In this document: positions 43,499 through 56,354 of the stretch, piece by piece
Layout of the letters: every line of letters begins with the position of its first letter
Numbering within the stretch: position 1 is the stretch's first letter
Origin: Pipra filicauda
Taxonomy: Eukaryota; Chordata; Aves; Passeriformes; Pipridae
Assembly: GCF_003945595.2 (NCBI RefSeq)
Contig: NW_024104361.1
Coordinates: forward strand, 682,001-746,000
Direction: 5' to 3'
Length of the DNA: 64,000 nt
Position numbers and translations under genes: made by a program
The notes under the pieces: model-generated
Told to the model about the DNA's origin: nothing
The model's input: only the letters and a program-made list of their open reading frames with translations
Databases searched by the model: none

Positions 43499-46400
43499 AA
43501 ATCACTCTGGAGCCTTGCAGCAAAACCAGCCCAAATGTAAAGCAATATAATATCATGTGTTTTTCAAGATAGGTAATAACACATTTTGCACACAAACAAA
43601 CCTTCCTAGCATACCAGCAGGTCCCTCCCTAAGCCTGCCTGTGCAGCTCTTAACTTCTTAGACTCATTTCAGGGCTATTTCCTGGTCAGAGATGGCTTTG
43701 AAAATGAGGCTGAAAAAGGTGTTTCGGTTTAGTTTTGTTTTGATTTCTGCAAGGCAGCAAGAAAGGGCAGGCCCTGTGCTCTGAAATTCTGGACTTGCCT
43801 TTGCTACCTTGTCTTAATAGGGCCACTTTGCCCATGTTTTTCCCTCTCAGTCTCTCCCAAATCCCTCTTAGCTAGTTTTAGGTAGAAAAGTAGAGTGTTT
43901 GGCTGATTTCTTTCCCCTTAGCCCTGATACAGTGTTTGGGTAATTCTAGGGCTATGAACACATGAGCATTTTTTAAGCCATATGTCAAACACAGCTCTCC
44001 CCTTCCACAAGCTTTAGATCCAACTGTCCCAGCAGAATGCTCAGATTCAGCCAGGGGAAGAAAGGAAAAGAGGGTTTTCAGAGACAGCCAGGTTTTTTCC
44101 TCTTCCTTCCCCACCTCTCTGAGGACCAGGGGAGCTCCCTTTCCCAAAGCCACCCCACTCCTGCCATCCAACCACCCAGGAAGGGCACTGGGGGCCTCCG
44201 GTCGGGAGCAGAAGGTGGTGCCTGGCCTTGGGGCTGAGAGGTCTCCAAGCCTTTGCTGCCAAGAGTAGGCAACATATCCAAAACAAACAGAGGGAAAAAC
44301 TTGGCAAGTTTGTGGGTTTTTTTGGATTGAGAGCTTCCCATCAGTTTCTGCCACAGCCAGCCCATGCCTCTCCAATGCCAGTAGCTAGAGATGATCAGGA
44401 AGGAAGCAGACAGACATCTCCAGCATTCCTCACCCAAGGAAAACCTCAGTGGGTTTCTTCTGATGGGAAACAGTCAAAAAGGTGTTGCACCCTCCCCTTC
44501 TCCATTCAGCAATCACTGTGTGGAAAACTGCTAAGCAAAAGGCATCCATCCTTTGCAGAGCTTCATTCCCTCGGGCACACACACAGGCAGGAGCACCCAT
44601 AGTGGATGTCCCCTCCAGACACCTGTTACTCCATCCCCGTTCTTACTCTTGGCCCACTCATTTCCCCACAGGAGGCAAAACCAAACTGCTACAGCTTTGG
44701 AGGTGGGGGAACACAACCACCAGGGATTGCATCCCTGGAGATGGCAGGCAGGGACACAGAGCAAGTCACTTCACAGCAGCCAAAGGCCTGCTACCAAGGG
44801 GACTTGGTCCCAAGCCAAAATCAACCTCATCAGCTTTGCTAGCACGGCCCAAATCTCACCTTCCCTGTTTATAAACAGAAGCAGATGCAGGGTTGAGGGA
44901 GTCTGCGTGCCTTGGGAAGCGCTAAGCTCGGCTTTGAGAGGTAAGGCACCTCCGCGTTCCTTACATGTTTTTAACCAGCACTGAGAGCTGAACGTGCTTT
45001 TAAACAACACTAATGATCAGTCATCAGCTATTTGGAAGATTTCCATAGCAGCATTTGACTACTGGATAGCAATCAAGTCGATGAAGGCTTGCCAAGTTCT
45101 GGGCACTTGGCTGGCAGGAGAAATGTTTAGAGCTTCAGGGAAGACTCAGTGCAGTTTTTGATCCCCTCTAGTCCCGATGTATTTAAACAAAAATAACCCT
45201 TTCCTCCTCCCTCCCTACCAACCACCATTTTCCTACATTTAATAGTTGAGAAGAAGGCCATACATGTGGTTTTGACACATTTCTGCAATGCCCCAAATGT
45301 TGTTATTGTTTCCCTATTGGTCACACGTCTGCCTGAATTTTAGGCTCTTCCCTAAAGCTCACTAGTTCTCTGCTTCCTGCAGCTCTCTGCTCTTACTTGT
45401 TGTTGTCTTTTTGAGATATATTTCTTTGTCCCACTTCTCCCTGAAATGTCCAATTTGCTCCCACTTCAGTGTCCCATGAAACAAATGTTCCCTGTGCCTT
45501 TAGTCTCACCCAGTGTGTGTTTTTTCATGTGTGTGTTTGTCCTGAGCATCCTTTGAGAGCTCACTCCCTCCTCCCTCCCTGTCCTATCCTATCCTACCAG
45601 TCTGTGTGTGCATAGAGGAAGAAAAACCTGGACTAATGCTGACACTCTCCATCTGGAAGGCACCAGAGGGGCCGGCAGCAGCTGAAGCATAAACACCCCT
45701 GCCATTTCTTTGGAAAGACTCAGGGTCCAAGGCAAGAAAAAAACATGGAAGGAAAGAAAAAACCTGGCAAGGAAGACAAGAACAATAACTTCTGAAGTGG
45801 TGAAAAACCCTGTTTGAGTCAGTCTTAAAGAGAGTGCAAGAAGAAGGTGGAGATCTCAGAGTGGGAAGCAATCTCTAGGAGCATCTCTCTCCACTGTGGG
45901 ACCAAGGCACTGTCTGGAGGACTGAAGACAAACAAGATGTGTGGTGCTCCCCACTAACAGCACTCCTCTCCCACACAGGACCGTCCCCAGGGATGCAGAC
46001 AATAAGAACTGGGAGATCTTTGGATGCTCTGGCAGCAGAAGGCCTATTCAGCTCCAGGGGCGACTCCCCAGCCACCAGTGACCTGTATCAGCATCCTCAC
46101 TTGCATTCCCAGTGAGGACTCATCCTGCCTCTGGCAAGACAGCTCTGTCAGCTCCTTCCCAGAGGAAGAGCAAAGTGTTAAATTAAACACCCTCATGTGT
46201 TTCTGAGTTCTTCTACACCCTTTGAGACACAACCTTATTCTTTTACATTAGTTCTCGCCTCAGATGTGAGTCGAAAGTCTGAGATTTGTCCCTCTTGTAT
46301 TATTTCCTCATTTTCCAGCAGGATCCCAGCCGAGAACCACCTGTGCCAGCCTCTTAATGAGATTTGGGCTCTGCAGGGAGAACACCAGCTCCACACCAGC

Positions 46401-46639
46401 CAGAGTCCCTGGAGAAAGACCCCGTGGATGTTCTCCTGGTGCAGCAGGAGGTCTGCAGGATGAGTATGGGACATTCCTGTCCAGGGATTATCCATGCCTG
46501 GACTCAAGCAGAGGCAGAGCAGTGCAGGATCGTTGCAGCTCTAATGAAAACCACTCTGATGATCCCCCCTCCCCAGCAGGCTGGGCTGTAAGCAGGGCAT
46601 AAACACCTCGCAGGTTTAGGGAGCACCAGCTGTGTTACA
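43499..46639. other. Unique non-coding sequence, 3.1 kb
   Basis: Several overlapping frames on both strands at 43878-45010 (up to 165 codons) occur in GC-moderate sequence, with no recognisable domain. Small GT-rich words lie near 45511-45540. I support no exon or transposon. Confidence 0.45.
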
Positions 46640-47010
46640 CATCTCTCGGGCACGTTCGCTGCGGTGCTTTATTCCCCCGTTGGAAAAATTCCCACTTCTT
46701 AGAGCAGTACAGAACTGATTAGATTGAGGCAAGAGAAAGAGTGATGGAAAACGGTGAACAATGAAACCTGGGAGCAGGCTACAGTTTCTGGAGGAAAATA
46801 AGAGAAAATAAAGCTGATGCTTTCAAGATTAATGACTAATGACAAATAATTGTGGCTGTGGAACAGCAACGAAAAGGCAGAATGGAAACAAGAACCAGAC
46901 AGAAAAACTAGGCATTAGGTCTGATGGCGAATTTAAGGCCATTAATTCATAATTGCAGCCATTACAGCCAGTAGTTTCAAGTGAGTCCAGCAATATTAAG
47001 AGCTGCTGGA
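46640..47010. promoter_or_regulatory. Strong candidate conserved non-coding element
   Basis: A 370-base AT-rich, transposon-free block: 'gaactgattagattgagg', 'agattaatgactaatgac', 'gacaaataattgtggctg', 'gccattaattcataattgc' and 'cagccattacagccag'. Homeodomain cores are very dense and the left edge has CpG-bearing 'ctctcgggcacgttcgctgcgg'. Confidence 0.42.
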
Positions 47011-48322
47011 TGTGGTGCCCTTACAAAAGAATCTGGCTGTTATTTAGGGTCCTAAGTGAAGGCTGAACTGCTGAGAGAAGAGCTAATCCTCATCTCACAT
47101 CATGGGTGTTTATAGGAATCTGTGCCCTGAAGAAGGAAGGAAGGGGGATAGCGAAGGCACAGCCCCCCCCATCCCCTACAGGCACAAAATGAGCCACTTT
47201 GCCCACATTTAATAATTCCTGGGCTTTTATTTCCCCCCACATGAGGAGCAGATTCTCTGTCTCTGCTGGAAGCTTCAGAAGGCAGCAAACACCAGTCCCA
47301 GCAGCTGAACGTGCCTGTCCTCCCTTGCTTCCCGTTTTCAAAGTGGAAATCAAAGTATTTAATGACATCCAAAGGTCTTTCCCCAACAGCATGGGGTAAA
47401 AGGCAGGGCACCAAGTGAAGGAAGGTGGTTTTCTTGTGGTTTGAACGTGTCCATCCTTCTAAGGAGGTGGTTAATGTGCTGCCTGTTATCGCATCCCCGT
47501 GAATCACTTCTATTTAATTTAATGAGAAAACTGACAGTTCACTGTTACCAGTCCCTTGGAGACAAAGCCTGTCCTTCTCTGCATCACCCGTGAGTTACAA
47601 AATGGCCAGTTTTGCTCGAATCCTGGAATATTTACAGCTTGAGTTGACGGAAACAGAAGGAACACAGTTAAATCTCAAGCAAGATGTGTTCCCCTCAGAT
47701 CTCGCATTCACAATAGACAGAGGCACTCAAACCAGCCTGACAGGGTATACAAGACGCTTGGCAGCCTGGCAAAGCTTTGTTCCTCACAGAGATCAATCAA
47801 AGCAAGAGAGAGACTTGTCAGGGAAGTTTGGGATCAGCTGTTTTCTCCTAGTCTAGCAATGGTCTTCTCCTCTCCACTTTATTCACTTCATGCCTTTTTT
47901 TTTTTTTACCCAGGTAGGAAATCTCATCTGAGATTCTGCAAAGCATTTTATCCACTTAACATCCAGCTGGTTTGAAATCAAGAAGCTCTACCAGTCCCTT
48001 GCACCTTCGAGGAGAGCAATGTCATCATGTCATGGGAGTCATCCTGTTCTCTTCACCACTAACTGGGTGAATGACCAACAGCAAAGCAACGTTTCCTTCA
48101 CAGCCTTTGGCTTCTCCTCCAGACTTTTCCCCTCCCCATTTAACTGGGATCAAACCCGCTTGTTTTCCCTGTGCTTGGAGCTCATTAGAATCCCCAGCTA
48201 TTAAACTGTATCTATTTGATGACAGAGAAAAACACTTTGACGTGCAACCCGAGAACATCTGATACCACAGTGAGTAAGAAGAGGAGGGCGATCAAAGCAG
48301 GACGGCAAGATGTTGTTTCCAC
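47011..48322. other. Unique non-coding sequence
   Basis: No gene is recognised. A run of 13 T lies at 47895-47907. The 135- and 100-codon minus frames near 47100-47507 have no known content. Confidence 0.45.
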
Positions 48323-48338
48323 TTTTTTTTTTTTTTTT
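48323..48338. repeat. Poly-T tract (16 T)
   Basis: Homopolymer just upstream of the CpG-rich block. Confidence 0.9.
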
Positions 48339-48359
48339 GCTCATAATCCTATTTTTGCA

Positions 48360-48760
48360 CGTGCCTACCAGATGTTCCCCATATCACACTCGGTACAGCC
48401 AGATGGCTCCAGAATCTCTTCCCCATCATGTATCATCAGCTACCAGTCATTTCACCAGTGATACATAATAGCCCGGTCCGAGGGGAGCGAGGTGCGCGGG
48501 GTAATTGCCTGCGCCTCCCAAAACATCTGCGCGCACACGTCCCTGTGGCACCGCTCCACATTCCTGCTCGCAGAAGCCCAAGTTGTGGGAGAGGAGTTCC
48601 CCCTCCGCCGGCCGAGCCGCCGTTAAACACCCGGTAATTACTGCGGGAGATAACCAGCATGTGTCACTACAACTCAATTACCACGCTCGCACCTCCGCCC
48701 AGAGGGGTCAGAGGTTCAGCTTTACACAGATCAGGCTTAAAGGCGCTGTGTAAGACAAGG
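48360..48760. promoter_or_regulatory. Short CpG-island-like regulatory block
   Basis: From about 48475 to 48700 I count roughly 21 CpG in 230-240 bases, near the number expected from base composition and far above the flanks. Included are 'gtgcgcggggtaattgcc', 'catctgcgcgcacacg', 'ccgccggccgagccgccg' and the palindrome GTAATTAC (48634-48641). GGGTCA (48706-48711) and GGTTCA (48714-48719) form a direct repeat with 2-base spacing, a DR2-type nuclear-receptor arrangement. Either a distal promoter or an unmethylated enhancer would fit. Confidence 0.45.
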
Positions 48761-49499
48761 TTAGATCCCGCCACAGGATCAAGATGGGATGGACAGATGG
48801 ACAACCGGAGCTGCTTCACGCCCCGGAAAGAAGCATTTGCTGTGCAGGAAAGAACTGGGACATCTTCTGTGACCAAAATTTGGGAGTGACTGGGCAGAAT
48901 CCGAGTCCTGCCATCAGCTACATTACCCTGTATGATACACCCAGTGCCTTTAGGACATGGTTTGGTGCAGATTTGAGACTCAGTGTAGCCTGATCTTACA
49001 GCAACAGAGCAATACTTAGAGCAAAACTATAAGAAACACCAGAATTAGGAAAATTTTAATCAATGGCAAAGGCCAGCATGTTTAGGATGAGTATTTGATG
49101 CCCCACCAAGGTCGGGAGGCAGTGGTGGGTACAAGTGCCCTTCAGCCACGTTGCAGATGCAGCAAAGCCCTGAGCACTGCTGGCTGTGTGGTGCCAGAGC
49201 AGGAGAGGAGACAATTTTAGGAAGCAAATAAAATAGCAGATCAAATCTGAAGGGATTCTTTCTGATAGGCAAGTGACAGTATTAACAACCTGGCAGCTCC
49301 CCTGGTGCCCCAACTTCTAAGGTAATCTCAGAGGAGAGCTGACAGGCAGATCAGCATCGAGAGCCATCTATGCAGTGAATGAGAGGCTCATCTCTCCAAA
49401 CCTCCCCATCATCCAACCAAGAAAACGGAGCCCAAGCCTCTGGCTGCGCTAATCCAAAGCTCTTCCCTACTCGATTTCCCTCTTTTTCAGACTGCCACT
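48761..49499. other. Unique non-coding sequence, nothing recognised
   Basis: Mixed sequence without transposon words or exon-like segments. Confidence 0.4.
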
Positions 49500-50010
49500 A
49501 GCAGGGCAGGCCTGGGAGGGCGCAAAGCCCCGGTTCAAATGGAGGTCAGGGATGAGGCCGTGCCTCAGAGGGGACAAATCCATCGGCCATTGCCGAGATC
49601 TGGGACAGCTGGGCCCCGCTGGCAGCTGCCAGCCCCTCCAAAGGGCTCGGAGCAGGGGAAGGCACTTTGCCCAGGGACGGTGGGGCCACGGGGCGATGGC
49701 TGAAGGGCGGAAGAGAGGGGACCGAGGGGAGAGGGCAAGGGGTGTCCAGTGATATAATTGACTGCTCGACTAATTAAAATTCCTGGGCTGCTAATTGGGG
49801 CTGGGATCTGCCTTCTGAATGCTCCCTCAGCAGCTTTGCCCAGAGAGAGGGGAGCCGGCGTGGAGGAGGGGGGTGAAAGTTTGAAAGGACCCGGGCCCCT
49901 CGTCGGGGCTGGCAGAGCCCAGAGCTGTTTTGTCTGAGCAAGTTGCCAAATTACTTGTGACAAGTGAAGGGGATTGGAAATAATGGGGGTCTGTGAAAAG
50001 CCCAGGGCAC
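49500..50010. promoter_or_regulatory. GC-rich block enclosing AT-rich homeodomain sites
   Basis: GC-rich flanks with about a dozen CpG surround 'gatataattgactgctcg', CTAATTAAAA (from 49770) and 'gctgctaattggggctggg'. It ends with 'ccaaattacttgtgacaag'. A 225-codon minus-strand frame (49565-50242) is open across it, but its proline/serine-rich translation resembles no known protein. Confidence 0.36.
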
Positions 50011-53000
50011 AGACGGGGGGGATCCATGAGATAATGAGGAGGCAAAGCCCTCGCATGGCTGGGGGCTTCCCACCTCCCAGCAAAGCTGCGGGGACCGGGG
50101 TGTGAGGGGACCAGGAGGATGTGTGGGACATCTGTGTGACACTCCAGTCAATATTTGGCATGGAAATGCTCTGCCTGAGGTGCGATGAAAGCAGGGAATG
50201 CCTGGAGGGGATCAGCCTGGAGCTCCCAGGAGCACTTGGCACTCCCTGCTCTCCCTCAGCTCCAGTTTTTAGGAATGGTCTTCAAACCCTCACGTCACAT
50301 CACCAAAATCATGGTCCCTTTTCCATTTCCCACCCCAGGTTCGGTGTTTTCCATGTATTGACCAGCTATGTCGACAGAAGCTACGACATCCCAGCTGCTC
50401 ACCTGATCCAAATAAACTCCACATCCCTGTAGGATCCAGGTGCTCTGGCAGCACCAGACATGGGAAATCAGTAATCAGACTGCAATAATTAAAGTGTTCA
50501 TTTACATACCAATACCCCAGATATTCTCCACCTCATATCCCTTTCACAATCATGCATTATCCAGATCTGGAGCACGTATGAGTGCACACAGCCTATTTCT
50601 TTCTACTCACAAAAAGAAAAGAGCCTATTTTTTTCCATGTCAACATGCTCTGTGTAATACCCAGTTGGTAATTTTAATATCTAATGCAGCGTCCAGAGAA
50701 TTGTCACACTCAGTGAAGTGAGATGGGTGCCCTATTCGCCTTGATTTGGAGAACAAAAATCCCTCTAATACTCTGGAGACACCCAGGAGATAGAACTTTT
50801 CCAAGCAAAGTATTGGGATACATCTGATTAACCCTGGAAATCGGAGCTGGGATGTACCACTTTTGAGAGGATCACTGAGCAGGAAAACATGGCATGGAAA
50901 GAGAAAAGAACCTGGAACTGGCATCAAGTTTTTCACTTTTCCGCGGGATTTCACATCTGTTTCACTGTGGCCTTCAGGTTCTTTCTTTTGGACAGAACAA
51001 AATTCCCCAGATTGCATGAGCTTGGTCTTTCTCATGCCCAGACACAGACCTGGTGGGCCATTTCTCCACTGATTTCTTCCTTCATTTTTCCTCCAGAAAC
51101 TTGGTGGTTTGTTTTTTTTTTTTTCCTTAGGGTTGGATTTCCCTGGAGAAGAGCTTCCAGGGAAGAAGCTGCATATTCTTTGCTCACAGGGGCGTTGCAC
51201 CCCACTATTTTTCAGGGCACCAGACACCTCAACTCTCCTCCTCCCCAGAGATAGCTGCCCTGGCAGGGACCAGAAGAAGGGGAGAAATACGCCCATTTTT
51301 CATCATTTCAGTAATTTTTTTGAACACAGGACATTACTTTAGCCCCTTAGAAGCTGCAGGCCAGGGAGCTGTCGGATGCAGTGGACATTTCCCGGAGCTC
51401 TCCACAGCCTTCTTTTCTAGCTCCATCCAGCTGGATTCAAAGCAGATCTAATGTTTCAGCAGCACTGTGGGGACCTCAGGAGGTGCTGACATACTGGGTT
51501 TTTTCCACATCAAGTGATACAAAAGGATAAAACTCATGTTTTAGTGGAGTTTTTTTCTCCCCTTTACTTCTCTAAACTCGGATTATCGAAGCTCCAGCTG
51601 AGCTCTCAAACAGGCAGTGTGCAAGTCACATTCTCGGCTTCAAAGTGCTGCAGCAAACCTGTGTGGCAGCTCATTTGCTGCCTGGGGTTTTTTTTAAGCC
51701 AGAGATTCCCAAGCTACCTGGAAAACAGAAACCTGATTCCCTGTGGTTGCAGCCCTCCTCTCCCCTGAAGGCCACCTTGTTCCCAGCACAAAGCAGTGAC
51801 TCCTAAGCCACTGTTTGCCATGTGTCCTTGACAACACACCACCAATTCAGGACACAGAGGTTGGGTTGAGCTCTCCTGGACCCATTTAGGGCCTCTGATT
51901 TTTCCTATTCAGGAGCAAAATAAAAAAAAAACCGCTTTGAAATTGAAGTCTGCTGTAATTGTGATGGCAGTGCTCCTTTCCTAGAAAGTTCCAAAAGCCA
52001 TTCTGTGTGATTCTCAAGGTCTTCATCCCCTCTTTTTTGTACAGGAAAACTTCAAAGCCCTGATGGGCAAGTGGGGCTGAGGGCTGCCAGAGTCAGCAGC
52101 AGCATTCCTGGGTCCTGTGAAGGCAGAGAGAGGGCACAGAGGGGGAGAGGATGGAGCTACAGGATTGTCTGCATTTTTCCTTAACAGTTTGGGGTCAAGC
52201 CTGATCCCTCTTGGGGTCAGCTCTTTTACAGTCTAACACGCCCAAGTCAAAGGAGACTGCCTCTTCTCCATGGGAATCCAGCCAGAGAGAGGCTCTGCAG
52301 CTCCTCCAGGAATACAAGAGTCAGAGGTGGATGGAGAAAAATGTGGGGAAAGGAGGGGACACAGCAGTGGGGGCAGGACGTGGTGATGCTGGACAGCAAC
52401 TGGATGTACAGGACCTGTCCCCTGCCCGGGGAGGGACCCATCCCATGGGTGCTTCTCAGCAGCATTGCACCCCAGCATCCCTTCTCATAAAGCACTGGGT
52501 TATATCCACCATGGGACCTGGTTTGAGAGCAGATCAGCATAGGAGGTGATGTCAAGAGTCACAACAATCACCTAAAAACCCTTTACATCATCGACAGGAT
52601 GCTTCTCACCAGCAAAATTACCCCGGAAAATTGGAGTCATGGTGACTCCACAGCACTTTGCAAAACGTTGACATCTCTGATAAGAAAGAAGGGAAGGAAA
52701 TGAGGAAATCTGTGCAGCTGAGTAATACCTAAACATGCCACACACCGGTGCTGAGAAAGAGGTTTGGGCAAAACAGCAACTGAAAAGGAGACACAGAGAA
52801 AGAAGAGTTGCCCACACTGCCCTGCTCACATGAACAGAATGGGATGTTACGTGCAAAGAGAAATAAGACATAAAACAGGAAGATGTCAAAGTTATTTTTT
52901 TCCAAATGTAAGCTCCATTACACAAGGCGAAAGGTGTGTATTAACTGCAATAAAAAAAGAAGCTTTTATAGAGATGGATTTGTCTGGCCTGTCCTCCTTA

Positions 53001-53309
53001 AACCAGAGGTTATAAATTGTGACGGATCATATATGTTTTTGGGAAGCGAAGGCAGTGCTCTCAGGAAAAAAAGGGAATTGGGGAATGGGTCTGAAGGTTC
53101 TCCAAGAAAAAGGCTTGGGAGACACATTTTACGTTAGGCTTTTTCTCTCATCTTGGAGCTGGTGTCGTTCTGATCCACAGGAGAAGGAAACTTTTTTCAC
53201 TGTTCTCTTCCTACAGGCTCTGTTTGCAGACCTGCAGCAAGGATGAGCTTAAAGCCTGCTGTTTGTGGACTTCAGATTATGAGAAAGGGATAAATGATGA
53301 AAACGCCCC
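50011..53309. other. Unique non-coding sequence, 3.3 kb
   Basis: No transposon is recognised. The 218-codon minus-strand frame at 50640-51296 includes the translation of a 13-T run (51112-51124) and looks fortuitous. An A-rich patch with 'attgtgatggcag' lies at 51915-51970. Confidence 0.45.
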
Positions 53310-53870
53310 ATTCCAGCAGCTGTGTTATCTCCCTCCGTGCATCGATCTCGCCGCAAACACTCCAGCGCCCCAATTCCGCCGGCAAAGCCACTCAAGAATA
53401 GCAGAGCTCAGAGCAGCAAGTTTGAACAAAAGATAATAATTTTTATCTCTCCTCTTTCAAGTTTTTGTAACAAAAGCCTGTTCCTGTCTGGCCAAGGAAC
53501 AGATCCGCCTGCCACAGCCAAACTTCAAATATTTCTGATCGACCTCACCCTGTAAAATAGTCACCATTAAAGTGTTCTAAGAATAATTCTCAGAAATCAT
53601 GAGTCACTGTCTGATTTCGGCAGAAAGGGCTAAAATTATTAAATTATTCACTATGAATTATTCACTGATAATTACACTGTAGTTAGAGATCTCCGTGTAG
53701 ACAGTTCATTACGAGCAAACCGCTTGTGCACAGTTAATATTTCACCCAAGACCCCACTTTTGTCACTGCACATCATATATAATGAAGCAGAAATATTGGT
53801 GGCCATTGGAGGCAATCAGAGAGAGATTAAACGTGGAGGGAAACTGCTGCTATTTTTAATTCTCAAACAG
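53310..53870. promoter_or_regulatory. Strong candidate conserved non-coding cluster
   Basis: About 550 bases with a CpG-bearing left edge ('gtgcatcgatctcgccgc', 'caattccgccggcaaagcc') passing into very AT-rich sequence: 'aaaagataataatttttatc', 'taaaattattaaattattc', a near tandem 'attattcactatgaattatt', and 'gtaatatttca'-like words. Nothing resembles a transposon. Confidence 0.42.
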
Positions 53871-56269
53871 CTTTGCCAAGTGAAGCACCGGTCAGAGCAT
53901 CCCTTTCTCTGGTTTCAGAGCCAGCCGGGATGAGTTCCTTGGAGAAACACAGCACAGGCAGTGAGAAGAGGAGGAACTGAGCTGGCAACCACAGAGCAAA
54001 TTCACCTTTTGCTCTCCTTTTGCTGATGACTGCTGGGAATCTTTCTAAATTCAGGCTCTTTGGGACTGCAGACAGTTCAGTCTTGCTTGTCCACCTGCTG
54101 CTCACACAGAGCTGTTTTGGCAACAAAACTGCTGTTTACCTGCCATTACACTGGCAGGGGTGGCACAAAAAGCTGGCAGAGAGGAGAAGGCCACCCTGAG
54201 AGCTTCTCACCTGCCAGGGAAGTGGGTGGAAAGCTCGTCTCCCCCATGCTTCCAGGCAAGGATTCCGGGTTTTTTCACCAAGAGCCACTTCAGCGTAGCT
54301 GAGCTGACACCATCTCCTGCAGAATAACCAAAGCAGCCCTTAAAGTCTGTGTGGGTTCTATTCCAAAGTGCTCCCAGCTCACCTGGTTGCTTCCCTTTCC
54401 TTTTCCCTTACCAGCTTGGCCTCAGTGATGCTGGGATGCAGAAACAGCCGGGGTGGCTTCCCTCAAGCCCAATCCCACAGAACATGCTGCCAACTAGGAG
54501 AGGGTCCTCAGGCACAGCTCCAAGAGCACAGCCTGGACCCCCACCAGCTTCTGGAGCATCCAACAGGCTCTCCCAGACATTCACTCACAGCTCAGAGGTT
54601 TCAGCCTCCTCTGGGAGGCTCTCAACGCCCAAATAAAATCTACATGCCCAATGCTGTGAATATAAACTCCTCATTTTGATGGTCACACAACGTGGCACAG
54701 GCGCTTGCCACAGGCAGGAGGACCAGGGCAGCTATTGTACATTGGGCCCCTGACTTGGAAACATCTCGTGTTTTCCAGCTCTGCTGTCTCCTATCACATG
54801 AACACAGCTAAGTAATCACCAGCTTTTCTGGGCAGGGCTTGTGTGTCATCAGAGGAGAAGTACACAAGTCACCTGGTTTCTCCAGTCCTTGCTAAATCTG
54901 AGAAGGTACAACTGGTTCTTAGGGTGCATTTTTCTGGGGACAGCCCCATGAAAATAACACCTCTCAGGCACTCCCAGCTTGGGAAAAAGAGAGCAGAAGG
55001 GTCTATGTGAGAAAGTCTATGTGTTTCTATGAGACAATTTTGGCAAGACAGAGAGGATGAACAGGGAGATGCTGGAGTCACTTCCATGTCTCTGTGGGAT
55101 TTTATCACACAAGGCTGGGGATGCAAGACTCTTAAGTGCTGTTTAATTCCTAATAACTGGTCATCCCATCCTCTGTTTCAGTCGCTGCACTTCACAGACA
55201 CAGGGAATGGATTTAATGCCAAAACCTCTCATCAGACGATCTGTCATGAGAAGTGGGAAGGGTTAAAGGCAGAAAAGATCTGGACATGTGCAACCAGCAA
55301 TCCGGGCTGGAAAAAAATGTGCTTTCTCCCTTTTTCTGTCACCCCAGTGGGATACACCAGAGCTGGGGATGGCTGTGTCCTCTGATGTGGACAGACAAGG
55401 CAGAGGATGGGGACACTGGGATGCAGCTGTGTTGCTACACTTCACAGGGCCCTTCAATTGCATGTTGAGCAGGTGAGAAGTTTAACATCGTCAAAGACTT
55501 ACAGCTCAGCTACTCATCCTGTTAAATAAAGAGTCATCCTCAGCCCACTTCAGATGTGCTGTCTCTTAGTTGTACTTGATACTCACAAGCTTTTTTAATT
55601 GGAAAAAGCAGCCAGCAATCATTTTATGCATTACCTCAAAATCCTATCCTATTTAGCTTCTCTGTGCAAGAACCACTTCCATACCTTGACCATCCCTCTT
55701 GCCTCTCCCTCAACCTTTCCCCATCCTTCCCTCTCCTGCCAGAGTCAGTGGCAAGCCACTCATGACGTGTATGCACCCTGTGTCACGGCAGAATACTGTT
55801 TGCTATTTACTTCCCTGTTTTCCTAGTAATTCCTATCATTTTAGTCACTTCCTCTGACTGCTGCTGAGAAGAGAGTTGGTATTTTCATCCAGCTCTCTAT
55901 TATAGCCATCAGATCTCATTGGCCAGTGGTAACAGCCAGTGCAGAGCCCATTACAGCCTGTATAAAATTAGGATTGTTTTCTCCCTGGTGAAGGTAGCGT
56001 AGGAAAACAGAGGGAATTGCTCAAAAATCACATGGCTCTTGTCCCTCTCCTTATCCTGAAGTCCTTAATTCTGCTCTTTTGGAGGGGTGCAATGGGTTTC
56101 CATACTTTTCTCCTTTGGTTTGGCTTTTTTTCCGGACTGAAACTCCTCACATTTCTGGCTCTTTACCTCGGGGAAGTTGAAGCAAAGGGCTTTCAAGGAT
56201 GGAGTCATGTATAGTGTTACCTCAGCGTTGTGTTTTAAGACATTTCTCGGGCTTTTATGCTCACCCTCA
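53871..56269. other. Unique non-coding sequence, 2.4 kb
   Basis: Ordinary mixed sequence; frames of up to 118 codons without known content. No transposon or exon is supported. Confidence 0.45.
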
Positions 56270-56354
56270 CTCTTTTTTCACACCAGCATTGATTACAGCA
56301 GGTAATTGTTTTCTAATTGGCCCGCAGCTGCTTATCTATCTTAGATAATTAAAG
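56270..56354. promoter_or_regulatory. AT-rich candidate element abutting the LTR-like segment
   Basis: 'cattgattacagcaggtaat', 'gttttctaattggcccgc' and 'tatcttagataattaaag' are repeat-free and motif-rich. The abrupt change in texture at 56354/56355 suggests that the neighbouring segment was inserted into or beside a regulatory element. Confidence 0.28.

Noticed and set aside
49565..50242. 225-codon minus-strand open frame
   Set aside because: Proline/serine-rich translation of a GC-rich block; no domain, no splice context, and forward frames overlap it.
50640..51296. 218-codon minus-strand open frame
   Set aside because: It includes a lysine run that is simply the translation of a poly-T tract; nothing in it is recognisable.
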